Shown: positions 10,316 through 21,238, counted from the first letter of the stretch. The stretch: 64,000 nucleotides of DNA from Zea mays (GCF_902167145.1 NC_050102.1:12338850-12402849), one strand, 5' to 3'. Numbers and translations: made by a program. Notes: a model not told the origin generated them from the letters alone.

Positions 10316-11541
10316 GTCTACCTCGTCTATCCCCCTGCGCTAATTAATTTCCTATTTAATTGTCGGTCAGTAAACTGAATACTCAATCGGATTAAAATTA
10401 TGATTTTAGTTAGGCGATTGTAAATATGTGGTAAGGAGATTTTAACAACTTAAATATGGTATTTAATACCTATTTAGTGTTTGGTATAAACACGATGTCT
10501 GTTAGCGACTCTTGTGAGTCGTGCGCGTCGTCGCACTGTCTGCGCGCTGTTCGCACGTGTGGTGCCCATCGTCGTCGTGTTGTTCGTGCGTTATTCTTGT
10601 GTTGTCACGCGTCGATCGCACGTGGCACGCGTGCGGTTCGCACGTGTTGTCACACGTCGTCTGCATGCGTCGCGTGTGCCACTTACGCCTGTCGCTCGCC
10701 TTGCCGCGCATCGTTCACACGTATCTCGCGTGTCGATGGCGCGGGTCACACGACGTCTGCTCGTGATAATAAATTGTTTTTGCTTATAATCACTCATGTT
10801 AATAATAATAACTTATCGGGTCACACATTCTAATTAATTTATGGTTGCTCGACTAATGTTTATTAGATTAGTATTCCAATTAAATTAAATATATATTTGT
10901 CAACTTGCGTTTTTATGAATAAATAATAACATGGTTGATATTGACTTAAATACTTTTTATTTATTTGATACTTGTATAGTTTAAACATGACTTCTAATTA
11001 GTTCTTCTCCGCCTATCGCGTGGGTTGTTCCGCATGCGGTGGTATGCTGTTTCACGTGTCGTTCGCATGCTGCTTGTACGTCATCGTCGTTCGTTCACTC
11101 GTCCGCGCCACACGTCTGGTTAGCATGTTGTTGCGTGCTGTTCGCGCGTTGTCACGCGTTAGTCGCACATGGTCACGCGTTGTCGTGCGTGCTGTCCGTG
11201 TGCTCCTTCGCGCGTGCCATTCAGCACGTGGTGACGTGCTGTTTCGCGTGTCGTAATTTTCGCCTCGCTTAGAATCATTCATTTTTATTAAATGACTTAT
11301 TTAACTCACAGTTGTTAGTGTAGCAGATTAATCAAACTAAAGGGTAGATATTATTTACATTTGATAATGTCGAATTCAATGTTATAGTTAATATTTGTTT
11401 AACTTAAACGCGCTAACCTCTAGACCGTAGCTCCGCCTGTCGCGTTTCTTTTTCCTCGCGTGACCGTAGTAACGCGCTCCTTTTCGTCTTGCATGTTTTA
11501 TTACATTTTACCTTGTATGGTGTAATATTCTTATGCATATA

Positions 11542-11570
11542 CTAGGTGAGTACCCGTGCGTTGCAACGGG
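11542..11570 (-). other. Helitron 3' terminal hairpin and CTAG
   Basis: Stem CCCGT/ACGGG with an 8-nt loop, 11 bp before the terminal CTAG: the termination signal of rolling-circle transposition. Confidence 0.9.
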
Positions 11571-11892
11571 AACATATAATAACATAATAACTTATATACA
11601 AAATGTGTCTTATATTGTTATAAAAAATATTTAATAATCCATTCATAATCCTAGCCATACATAAATTTTATTATTTTAATTTAGCTGTTTCACTACTCCA
11701 TTGTAACCATCAGTATCATGCAGACTTCGATATATGCCACGATTTGCATGGTCTCATCATTGAAGAGCACGTGTCACACCTGTCGGTAGAAGTTCCCTCG
11801 TACATTGTCAGTCATTAGGTACGCACCACCATACACACTTGCTTAAACAAAAAAAGCAAGTGTATGTGTTTGCGAAGAGAATTAAAGGCAGG

Positions 11893-12540
11893 CCGGCACA
11901 AAAGCTACCCCGACGATGGCGAGTGGTCATTGTTGTCGGTCCTCCTCTGCGTCACCTCTGGTGCTAAGATGACGCCATAGTCCTTGATATAGTAGTCGTT
12001 GAACACGCACGACATGGCGAGTACAGATGACTCTTGGCTGGGCTGCCAAACGAAGTGCACCCCGAGCTCATCAGCGAGGTAGTACACCTAGCCGTTGCAC
12101 CACCAGATGTGCTACTCCTCTACATAAATCTTGTTCGAGGACACTCACACAACGTCAGCAACGACCGTCGTCCCAGCGCACAAGAATTCATGGCCGGTCA
12201 GTAGTGACTTACGTGGGAGGTTGAGCTTCAGGTGGATGATGAGCTGGACGGTGTGACGGCGCCGTTGTCGGATGCGGTGCCCAGAACAACCCGAGAGTCG
12301 CCGACGTTGGCGACGACCATGAGGTCCCCCTATTTGAAGATGGACAGCGCGGTGCAGCCGCTCTGGACCGCGTCCAAGCGGCGGCTGCGCCGGAGCTTGC
12401 CGAACACAGCGACACATGTGTCACGTAGTACTGCTTCAAGAGGTCCAACTGGCAGTCGCCAAGCTTCTTTTCGTCGTCGATGAACGACGCCAACGTGAGC
12501 GCCTCCTGCCAGTGGTGTTTGTTCGAGGTTTTCAAGTAAG
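11893..12540 (-). pseudogene. Captured protein phosphatase 2C (PP2C) gene fragment
   Basis: Two exon-like blocks in Helitron orientation. Block 1 (about 12540-12213) holds an ALTLASF/DDEKKLG segment, then, in a shifted frame, SGCTALSIFK-stop and VANVGDSRVVLGTASDNG, the PP2C GDSR motif. It ends at a donor-like ACGTAAGT. Block 2 (about 12100-11893) reads LADELGVHFVWQ, LAMSCVFNDYYIKDYGVI and APEVTQRR, corresponding to the conserved PP2C LAMSRAFGD and KDYGVI region. Frameshifts and stops make it non-functional, and both protein ends are missing. Retained intron positions point to capture from genomic DNA rather than retroposition. The family call is firm; the source gene needs a search. Confidence 0.85.
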
Positions 12541-12841
12541 AAACATGGATTCATCTTTGGCGTTGGTTTATGAAAATGACTCACAAGTCAGAGCCATGGA
12601 AAAATATTACGGAGAATAAATGTCACACATATAAAAAAGAATTTAAGTTGAAAACATTATTCAAACAAAAGAAATTGCATGCAAGGCTCTTTTTTAAATA
12701 CTACTCCCTCCATCCAAAAATATAATTCAGGAATCTCGTTGATAATTATCTACTACTACACAGTATGCAAAGGTAGCAGGTGGGCTTTGTAAGAGATGTA
12801 GTATATATTTTTACTGTAACAAATATTGACATAAACACACA

Positions 12842-12908
12842 TGTGGTGTAGTGGTAGCTACGAGCACATTTGCTTGAGAGGTTGCAGGTTCGAATCCCAT
12901 TGGAGCCA
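12842..12908 (+). other. tRNA-like segment with A and B boxes (SINE-like)
   Basis: TGGTGTAGTGG at 12844 fits the RNA polymerase III A box. GGTTCGAATCC at 12887 is a perfect B box, 43 bp downstream as in tRNA genes. Flanking bases do not form a proper acceptor stem or T stem, so this is a tRNA-derived relic or SINE head rather than a working tRNA gene. It lies antisense to the Helitron. Confidence 0.5.
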
Positions 12909-12954
12909 CATTTATGTTTTTTAATTTAATTTTAGCTAGGCGTGGGATGCACGT

Positions 12955-13128
12955 GGGAATGGGAATGGGAGTTGCGGGGAGGGGGGAATGAAAAAGACAG
13001 TACGGGGAGGGGGTAATGGGAATGGCAGAACACGAAATGGCAGCCGGGAATGGGAATGGGCTTTGCGGGGAGGGGAGAATGAGAAAGACAGTGCGGGAAT
13101 GGGAATGGCAGAACACGGAATGGCAGCC
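12955..13128 (-). repeat. G-rich tandem duplication near the Helitron 5' end
   Basis: Two units (12955-13045 and 13046-13128) built on GGGAATGGGAATGG and ending AATGGCAGCC, within 210 bp of the Helitron 5' end. On the minus strand they encode only chance ORFs rich in Pro, Ser and Phe. Confidence 0.8.
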
Positions 13129-13212
13129 TACCCCTTACCGCCTTAATAAGTAGTATAGATATATATGTTTGCCTGCTTGTGCTGGTTCGTCTTCGCTTCG
13201 CGTTGCGATTAG

Positions 13213-14394
13213 ATCGCGATTTGTTTCCGCGCTTTGAGGAATCGACGATCAAGCGTTGGCGACCAAGAGATCAATCTCCTCGAGTTCTACGAGATCGAAG
13301 ACTCTGAGCATCTGTTTGGTGAAGGCAAGTGTCCTCTGACCCATTATGTCCTATCTATTTATAATTCACGATCCCACATTACTTAATTGAAACTTAAGGA
13401 TTGACTAGCTTTCTGTTTACCTTATCCTTGTTTACCTTTTGGGTTATCATGGTTAGCTTTACGCTATTGCTTTACTATAATCAATGAACATGATGTGAAT
13501 ATTATGATACGATGATGTTATCCCGAAGATGTTCCTGTGATACTTTAGGGGGCTCAGGCTGTTTCCTGAGTACCTCTCCGTAAGGACCTGTTTGGGGAGT
13601 GACAACCCAGGATAACAGTGCAACCATGAGGGTGGAATGGGACGCCCTTAGCTGATTAATTATAGGAACCAGAGGAGTAGTTGGCTTCGCCGTAGGGCTG
13701 CCAATGGGGTCCGGGCATAGTACTTGCTCTGCCAAGGCTGGTTGCAGAGGTTCTTTGATTTGGTTTTGTTAGTCACCCTTCCTTTGGGGAGATGTACTAT
13801 GTTTATGAAACTGGAGAAACCTAACGGGTGGCTATGACCTCTTGGAAATCTTTGTAAAGGCTATGTAGTGAGACCCTGCTAGGTCACCTTGGTAGTGATC
13901 AATGGAGAGTCATGATCTCCGGGCAGAATGGGAATCACGACTTGTGGGTAAAGTGTGCGACCTCTGCAGAGGGTTAGAAACTGATATATCAGCCATGCTC
14001 ATGGTTATGAGCGGCCTTGGGATCCTCTTTGATTAGAGATACAGATGGTTCAAGATGTATGGTTCTATTTATGGTTTTGGCTTGACGATGATAATGATGT
14101 TTCCTCGATGAGGAAATGGTTCACGGGTTGGTTATATAATAAAACTTGGCTTCTACTAATAATAAATACCTGACCCACTAAAAGCAATTGCTTTGAGCTT
14201 AACCCCACATAGAGCTAGTCCACTTCAGCCAAATGGGACATTTGCTGAGTACGTTGATGTGTACTCACCCTTGATTTCACAAAACACCAGGTTGCCTTTG
14301 GTGCAATCTATGCTCGGGTAAAGAAGAAGGAGAAAGATGTCGAGACGGATCTCCAGAAGTTCCAGGACTTCGACGAGTTCATGGTTTAGGCTAG
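13213..14394 (+). other. Candidate two-exon small ORF in the 5' LTR of F
   Basis: Exon-like segment 13213-13324 follows GCGATTAG and is open, containing DQEINLLEFYEIEDSEHLFG. It ends GAAG|GCAAGT, a strong GC-type donor. The acceptor AAAACACCAG ends at 14290, giving a 966-bp intron. The second segment 14291-14394 continues in phase 1 as GCLWCNLCSG and stops at 14392. A neighbouring frame there reads QKFQDFDEFMV-stop, which matches H's ending, so this copy seems to have a one-base shift. Structure and phase match H and K. The first segment is also open in the 3' LTR of F (24791-24902). Coding is inferred, not shown. Confidence 0.35.
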
Positions 14395-14637
14395 CGACCT
14401 CCCCCAGTTAGCTGCCTATGGTGGGTTTATTTACGTTGGCTACATTTTGATTCTGTGTACTTTAATTTATAATACGTAAATGACTCTAGTCTTTAATATT
14501 ATTACTTGCTCTTTATTGTTATTCGAAGCATTGTGCTATGATGAGTCATTTATGTAATCGCTATGTACGTGAGTTCTGATCCTGGCATGTACATGGTTCG
14601 CATTCGGTTTACCTTCCAAAACCAGGAGTGACATAAG

Positions 14638-14650
14638 TGGTATAAAAGCC
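14638..14650 (+). other. Primer binding site of F
   Basis: TGGTATAAAAGCC, four bases after the LTR end, is two changes from the tRNA-iMet complement TGGTATCAGAGCC. It fixes the end of the 5' LTR at 14633. Confidence 0.65.
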
Positions 14651-14879
14651 TTACTGACTGTAGGACCGCTGACCTAGAGTAGCATTGGCCGTTTTGAGGA
14701 CTTATTGACTATTACTTCACCTCATCCTTGATTCTGCTTCAAAATATTAGTCACCTCGACTAATTCTATGTTGTGCTCCTATATGCCCCCTTGCCAAAAG
14801 TATTTTATTCTAGTATGATCTATACTTCCCTCAATCTATTAGATCTGATCTCACTCTTGTGCTTGCGACACCTTTGTAG

Positions 14880-15250
14880 ATGCCCCCAACCATAACCTTC
14901 TTGTCTTTTAGGATTCTTTTCTCTTCCATTATTAAATTGCTATCATGTGACCATATATATTCCATTGGTATTGACATGCTCGTATCCTTGCAAATACCCT
15001 TATCCCTTGATTCAAAGTACTTACCCTTGTACCTCTACTACCTATTTAAACAGTTCAGTTTATGTGTCCATAACATTCCTGTCTTTTGAGATCCCTTCCT
15101 ATTCCATTGTTAAGTCGTTACCTTTCAACAATTTATATTCCCTGGTCTTAGTATGCTCATATCCTTAGAGTCTTGCATACTCTTATATTTTCGTGTATGC
15201 TTATCTTCATACCCCAACGTCTGTTTAAGACATTTCAGTTAACATGCCCT
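14880..15250 (+). repeat. Two diverged CT-rich units (about 185 bp)
   Basis: Units from about 14880 and 15067 share TGTCTTTT-AG-AT, TTCCATT-TTAA, TATATTCC and TTTAA-CA-TTCAGTT. They look like an upstream extension of the array at 15500-16900. No protein is recognisable. Confidence 0.5.
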
Positions 15251-15499
15251 CGACCACCCTTGTTTCTTAATGATCCATGAGCGGTCATTTTATTTTGCAC
15301 ATCCTTGGTGATCCCATTAATTCCTTGTAACTTCCCTCAGTAAAGAAATTTTACTTCAACCCTTCTATTGGAACCATACATATCTTACCCTTGATTGTTC
15401 TCTTCACTTCGCCACCTCGCGAGGCTTGCCTTAACTCTAACCTTGGTTATGCTTTTCATGATTATCATCTTTACCCTTATCACCTCTATATCCTACCTT

Positions 15500-16900
15500 A
15501 ATGTTTATCTTATACCTGCCCTTTAAAATCTCTTCTTTTCATCTTAATCTAAGCGTTGTACTTCACCTATTTTTCCCTTGGTCGTACCCTCATCTTTGTC
15601 GCTTGCGAGTTTTTAACTCCATCCTTTTGTTATGCTCTGATTGGGTATTACCTTTACCTTTCTCATATCTTGATCTTACCTTGGTAGTTACACTATGCAT
15701 GTTCTCTAATATCTCCAATCTCTTATCCCAATTTGAGATCGGTGTTTTACCTATCTCACCCATATCTTCTTCTTTACCACATGTAAGCTTGGGTGCAACT
15801 CCATTCTTTGTTGTATTTATATCATTGACTTTTCTATGCCTTCATCTTTTCTCTTATACCCTTGTCTGTTATCGCCTTTAACCCTTGTGAATTTTTTTTT
15901 GTCTTCTACCTAAATGTTTACCTTGAACTTATCCATTAAAAGGCTTCCCTTTCTTCCAATCCAGTTTGAGAGTTGTGAATTACCTATCTCTCCCTTGATT
16001 TTTTTTTACTTCCTATCGCCTTACAAGTTTTGTGTTAATTCCATCCCTTGCTATGTTTTGATTTGCTATCACCCTCACCTTGCCGTCCATCGATCTTGCC
16101 TTGATACTCATCTTTATTCCTGCTTCTTAAAAATCCCCTCTCTTCCACCTCAATTTGAGAGTGGCAATTTACCTATCTGGCCCTTGGACATGCCCTCTCT
16201 TTTTCCATTTGCGGGACTGATCTTAACTCCATCCTTTATGGTACTTATATCATTTGTTCCTATGCCCATTTACCTCCTCCCTTTCATTCATGTTCGTTAT
16301 CACCTTTAACCCTTGTAATATCTATACCCTTACCTTCATGCTTACTTTGAACCTACCCTTTAAAGCCTCCTCCTTTCCGTCCCCATTCGAGAGTAATACC
16401 TCACTCACTTCACCATTGATTGCTCCCCCTTCTTCGACGCCTTGCAAGTTTTGTCTAAAAATACATCCTTTATTGTGTGTTTGTCCATTATCACCTTAAC
16501 CCTTGTCATCCCTCGATCTTTACCTCGATGCTTATCATTTACCTGCATTTCAAAGCCGCCTCTCCCATTTTATTCCAAGAGCGATGTCTTACCCATCCCG
16601 CTCTTGTTCATTCCCTTTTCCTCTGTCGCGTTGCAGGTCACGGCTTTTTCTCGATATCACCCTTACCTTCCTAATATCTAGATCTTTCCATGATGATCCT
16701 ATGCCTACCTATTGAATTATCATCCTTCCCATCTTGATTTGAGAATGGTGGTTACCTACCCTGCCCTTGGTTGTATTTTCTCCCTTGTCGATTACAATCC
16801 TGGCTTAAAACTCTATTCTTTATGGTGCTCGTGCCCCTATCCTGCACGTCTTGTTCTACTCCTTATCCTTCAACAACCATAGAGAGTAGTTATTCCCTTT
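15500..16900 (+). repeat. Diverged dimeric tandem array inside F
   Basis: CT-rich satellite-like repeat. The anchor TACCTATCT...CCCTTGG recurs near 15564, 15748, 15981, 16170, 16402, 16590 and 16753, with spacings of about 184, 233, 189, 232, 188 and 163. The alternation implies a dimer of roughly 420 bp, and alternate units share CTTTAACCCTTGT and TTATATCATT while the others do not. ORFs across it look like hydrophobic proteins but overlap in several frames with no domain. It occupies the place where gag-pol would be. Confidence 0.65.
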
Positions 16901-17200
16901 TCAAAGAGGACCACCATTTAATTAAAAGGAACGTATAGTGTCACACCCGGTTTTGGAAGGTAAACCGAATGCGAACTATGTACGTGCCAGGATCAGAACT
17001 CACGTGCACAGCGATTACATAAATGAACATCATCGCACAGTGCTCGAATAATAACATAAAAGAGCATTAACTTATTACATCACAGAGTCAGAGACATCCA
17101 CATAGTCATCAACTTAACTGATAAATCAAAGTGCTAAGCGAAACGCAGTAAAGATAAGGCCTTCACACGCAGCTGACTGGGGGTTGCCGCCAACCCACAC

Positions 17201-18332
17201 CTAAAACTCGTCGTAGTCTTGGAACTCCTGGAAGTCTCCTTCCACGACTTCGTCTTCTCCTGAGCAGTGGTTGCAATGTGGACAACCTGGGGTTTTGTGG
17301 TAAAGCAAGGATGAGTACACATCAACGTACTCAGCAAATGCCCCGTTTGGCTGAAGTGGACTAGCTTTATGTGGGGTTAAGGTTAAAGCAGATTGCTTTT
17401 AGTTGGTCAGGCATTTATTATTAGTGGAAGCCAAGTTTAATCTTATAACCATCCCACGAGCCATTTCCTCATCGAGGAAACATCATGATCATCATCGAAC
17501 CAAAAACATTAGTAGAACCACTGTATCTCGAACCATCGGTATCTCTAATCAAAGAGGATCCCAAGGCTGCTCTTAACCGTGAGCACGGCTGATATATCAG
17601 TTTCACTACCCTCTGCAGAGGTCGCACACTTTACCCATGAGCCGTGATTCCCTTTCTGCCCGGGGAGAGCTAATCCCCATTGATCACTTCCTAGGTGGTC
17701 CGGCAGGGTATCACTACGTAGCTTTTACAAAGATTCCCTAGAGGTCATAGCCGCCCGTTAGGTTTCTCCAGTTTGATAAACACAGTACCTCTCCCCGCAG
17801 GAGAGTGACTAACAAAAGCAAAACGAAAGAACCTCGGCACTCAGCCTCGGCAGAGCAAGCACTGTGCCTGGACCCCATTGACGGCACAACGGCGAAGCAA
17901 CTACACCTCTAGTTCCTCTAATTAATTAGCTAAGGGCACCCCATTTCACCCTCATGGTTGCACTGTTATCCCGGGTGGTCTCTCAACGAACAGGTCCTTA
18001 CGGAGAGGTACTCGAGAAACTGCTCGAGTCCCCTTAAATGCCACAAGTATATCATTATATCCAGAATAAAATCACAGTATCATCATTGTATCTCATCATG
18101 TTCGTTGATTAAATTAAAGCGCTAGCATGAAGCTAACCATAGTAATCCGAAAGGTAAACAAGGATAAGGTAAATAGAAAGCTAGTAAATCCTTAGGTTGT
18201 TCATAGTATGCGGGACAGTGTATTATAAAGTAAATGGGACATAATGGGACTGAGGACACTTGCCTTTACCAAGCTGCTGCTGCTCAGGCTCTTCTTCTGC
18301 AATTCCCTCAGACTCCACGAATGGCCCGATAT
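17201..18332 (-). other. Candidate two-exon small ORF in LTR H
   Basis: Minus strand. The first segment 18332-18264, after CGCGTAG, encodes IGPFVESEGIAEEEPEQQQL and ends AAAG|GCAAGT (GC donor). A 977-bp intron ends with AAAACCCCAG at 17287. The second segment 17286-17201 continues in phase 1 as GCPHCNHCSG, then EFQDYDEF and TAG. The C-x2-C-N-x-C-S-G motif and the acidic F-Q-D-[FY]-D-E-F end recur in F. No family is recognised; coding is inferred from the shared layout. Confidence 0.35.
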
Positions 18333-20154
18333 CTACGCGAGTGCAAACATACAACTAACATCCTTGAAACGGAAGAAAACAATACACCATTCAATAATAT
18401 AGATCAAATAGATAAGCACTCGACATAGAATTCGCATTTACGACTACGCGAGAACGGAACTGAATGACTGACGCTACGGTCAAGGGATATCACGTTTACA
18501 CTAAGCGAATGTGAATTATAATAATTAATTCGACGTAGTCATATTAACGGACAATAATCACATGCCGAGTAAAATTACTACTTAGTCCCGATTAGTGTGT
18601 TGTTCGAATAACCGTTGCTTAAATATATATTTAATTAGCGTGAGCTATTCTAGGTGAGGTGAATTATTAACGTGCGAAGAACGCACGACGACACGTGCGA
18701 ACAGCATGCGCAACGCGCGCGAACAGCACGCGACGATTTAATGCGCGATGCGCGGGCGATGGCGAACGACACGAACGCACACGGAGGTTAGACGAGGGGT
18801 AGACGGGGGGTAGACGAGAGTCGTCTAGGGGTAGACGAAGTCCCGTCGACGCACTGCGCACAAACGAACTCGAGCGCGCGCACTAGTTGCGCGACGCACG
18901 ACACATCGAATAGTTAACAATCCGCGGCTAAATAATGACGTGACGAACGGACAACTTATATTGCGCTTAAACGTGAAAACTATATTTTTCTAAGTTCAAC
19001 TTAGTTGACATAAATTAATTGGGTGGGATATTTTAGATGAAATAAATTATCAATTAATCGATGATTAATACGATGATTAATTGACTAACGCGAACGGACG
19101 ATTATAGCGTGGTGATTAATTAATGCGTGCAGATTGCGCGCGCGACACGCGCGAAACAGCGCGAGGACTCTGCAAACAGCGACGACGACGCGCGCGATAC
19201 CCGTGATCACGTGCGAAATTGCGCGCGTGAGACTGACGAGTACGCGACGCGCTAGGTAACTAAAGCAAGGCACGGCGAAGGTAGACGAACGGCCGGGGCG
19301 AGCTGGGCAGCGGCGAACGCGCAGCAACGCAGCTGCGACGCGCAGGGGCTAGGATCGACGGCGAACGGCTGCTACGGCGCTAAACGTCAACGCGGCTGGG
19401 CGTGCTGAGCGTGCAACAACTCGGCCACGGCGCGCAGGGACTAGGCTCGCCGACGACGGGACGCTGCTGCTACGTCGACGCGGCTGCGCGAAGGAGCAGG
19501 GCGAGGGCGCGCGGGGTCTGCACGCCGGGGCACCGGCTTGCTGCGTGCTGCGATTCGCGACGTCAAGCCGCGCGCAGGGCCTGCTGGGCTGCGCGTTGGC
19601 CGGAGGGGAGTCCGCGGCAAGGGCGAGCTCACCTCGCAGGTCCCACTGGCCGCGACGCCCTGCAGGGAAGGTCCGTCGAGGGGGGAGAGAGAGAATGGGG
19701 AAGGAGAGAGAGGACGGGGCGGGCTCACCTCGGCGGCGCGTGAAGCGGCAAGACACCGCGAGGCGCTGCGCGCGCGGGCTCCGGCGACGGCGCTGGCGAG
19801 ACGGGGAGCGAGGTCGAGGCGAGGAGCGTGGGCGAGAAACTGAGCGCGACGGGTACAGGCGGTTCGATTTTGGAAGATGAACAGTGGGCGCGGCCTGGCT
19901 CTTTGACGCGCGGGCCTAGGCTGAGCAGGCGGCGGCGCAGAACCGCCCACGCGCTGCGTGCGCGCAACGCGCGCCTGCACGGTCGTGCGCGCAGAGGCGC
20001 CCACGCGCTGGGCTGCAGCGGCCGCCGGGCGAGCTCGCGGGGAGCTGGGCTGGGGCGCGCGCCCTGGCGTGCTGGGCCGCGGCGCTGGCGGGCCACGCGG
20101 CTGCTTGCGCGCGCTGGGGCAGGGGGTGCGGCGCGCTGGGCTGCTTGCGCGTGC

Positions 20155-20271
20155 GGGGGGGGGGGGGGGGGGGGGAGAGGGGCTGGCGCGGTGGGCTGGC
20201 TTGCTGGGTGGGCCGAGCGCGGAGCTGGGCCGCGCGCACGCGGTGGGCCGAGCGGGGGGGGGGGGGGGGGG
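20155..20271. repeat. Two poly-G tracts (G21 and G18)
   Basis: G runs at 20155-20175 and 20254-20271 inside the GC-rich block of LTR H, about 80 bp apart. Such runs are slippage-prone and may be length-uncertain. Confidence 0.8.
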
Positions 20272-20658
20272 AAGGGGAGAGAGGGAAGGGGACGACTGGG
20301 CTGGCCGAGCTGGGCCAGGGAGGGAGTTGGGCTGAATTCTGTTTTTCCTTTTCTTTCTCTTTTCCTTCTCTTTTCTATTTATTTCAGTTGGACGCTATGC
20401 GTAAATAAATAATTAGATGAAAGATTAAGCAACCCATTCATCAAACAAAAAGAACAAATGCTTTCTAACATGATGCAACAACCATTGTTCTCTTTTCTAC
20501 TAGATTATAATTACCTTTACACTTAAAAATAACCACTCTTCTTCTATAGAAAAAGAGAAGGAGGAGGTTGGGGAAGATGTGAAGAGAGGAGTAACACCTG
20601 AATTTGTGAGTATGAGCAAAGAAATTTTTATACCCCAAATTCAGGGTGTTACATATAG

Positions 20659-21238
20659 CAACGTGTTTTTTGTTTTTGTATGCTTGTGCTGTTTGTCCTT
20701 GTGTGATGAGTGATTTGTTTCTTTGTGATGAGTGTTGGTGTGTTGTGGCCTTTGGTCCAAAATGGCATCAGTTTACTAGGTGAGTGCCATAGAGTTAGGT
20801 AGTTGGGTGCTCTCCCTTTTTCTCTCTTTAATCTATCTATGCTTACCTTTTCTATCTATACCCTTCCCTCTTGCACCTGTCCGGTTGGCATCCTCCAACC
20901 TCTCTTAATCAGTCAAGATCAGAGTTGGCAACATCTTCATCAAGTGCATACCAATGCTCCTGTCAAGGGGGTTAGACGCTAACCCTAATGAAGACAATGC
21001 GACCAACATCAACCAACAAGATCAGAGTGGCGCAACGAAAGCGTGTGTGGGTCCTAACCCACATGTCCAAGAGATCCTTAAGAATTGCATCAGTGGACGT
21101 GAATATCTGAAGGTCGAAGCAACCAGTCCACAAGTTAAACTTGTAGAGTCAAAGGCAACTCAAGAGAGCCGTGATCAGCCAACGACCAACCTTGTTTTCT
21201 TGCTAGCTTCTTCTTGAATCTCGGGGGTGAGATTTCTG
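20659..21238 (+). other. 3' interior of F, noncoding
   Basis: After H, the F interior resumes. A short open stretch at 20954-21217 has no recognisable domain. No pol sequence is visible. Confidence 0.55.

Larger units (their letters stand above)
11542..13159 (-). mobile_element. Non-autonomous Helitron G carrying a gene fragment
   Basis: Read on the minus strand, the element starts TCTATACTACTTATTAAGG at 13159 and ends with hairpin CCCGTTGCAACGCACGGG, then TACTCACCTAG, at 11542. These are the canonical Helitron 5' TC and 3' hairpin-CTAG termini of the abundant maize class. It lies between A (11541) and T (13160), as Helitrons do, without target duplication. The 3' LTR of F near 24735 shows the empty site in an AT dinucleotide run. 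No Rep/helicase is present. Cargo on the same strand: a PP2C fragment, a tRNA-like segment and a G-rich tandem repeat. Confidence 0.93.
8078..14633 (+). repeat. 5' LTR of F (with Helitron G inside)
   Basis: Matches 21255-25042 over its first about 3.8 kb, with the Helitron present only here. Layout: AT-rich start; GC-rich block 8350-9500 whose many overlapping proline/alanine-rich ORFs are frame noise; AT-rich 9600-10140; CGTG/CACG-rich blocks 10150-10800 and 11000-11280; Helitron 11542-13159; exon-like segment 13213-13324; intron-like 13325-14290; exon-like 14291-14394; end GAGTGACA. I could not find a convincing TATA box. Confidence 0.85.
16939..20653 (-). mobile_element. Solo LTR H, minus strand, TATAG target duplication
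   Basis: 3,715 bp. On the minus strand it runs from TGTAACACCCTGAATTTGGGG (20653) to CCGGGTGTGACA (16939). The flanks are TATAG on both sides (16934-16938 and 20654-20658). It is a diverged relative of the F LTR, sharing the GTCTACCCCTAGACGAC block near 18800, the ATATCAG/CTCTGCAGAGG block near 17600 and the ends. There is no interior, so it is a solo LTR. Because it points opposite to F, the element contains a long imperfect inverted repeat. GC-rich ORFs at 19350-20410 overlap on both strands and are frame noise. Confidence 0.9.

Noticed and set aside
12842..12908. Functional tRNA gene
   Set aside because: A and B boxes are good but acceptor and T stems do not pair, and no sensible anticodon arm was found.
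14880..16715. ORFs resembling small multi-pass membrane proteins
   Set aside because: Produced by the CT-rich tandem array; several frames are open at once and homologous units shift frame relative to one another.
19349..20412. ORFs up to 194 codons in solo LTR H
   Set aside because: GC-rich, overlapping on both strands, interrupted by poly-G tracts, no recognisable domain.
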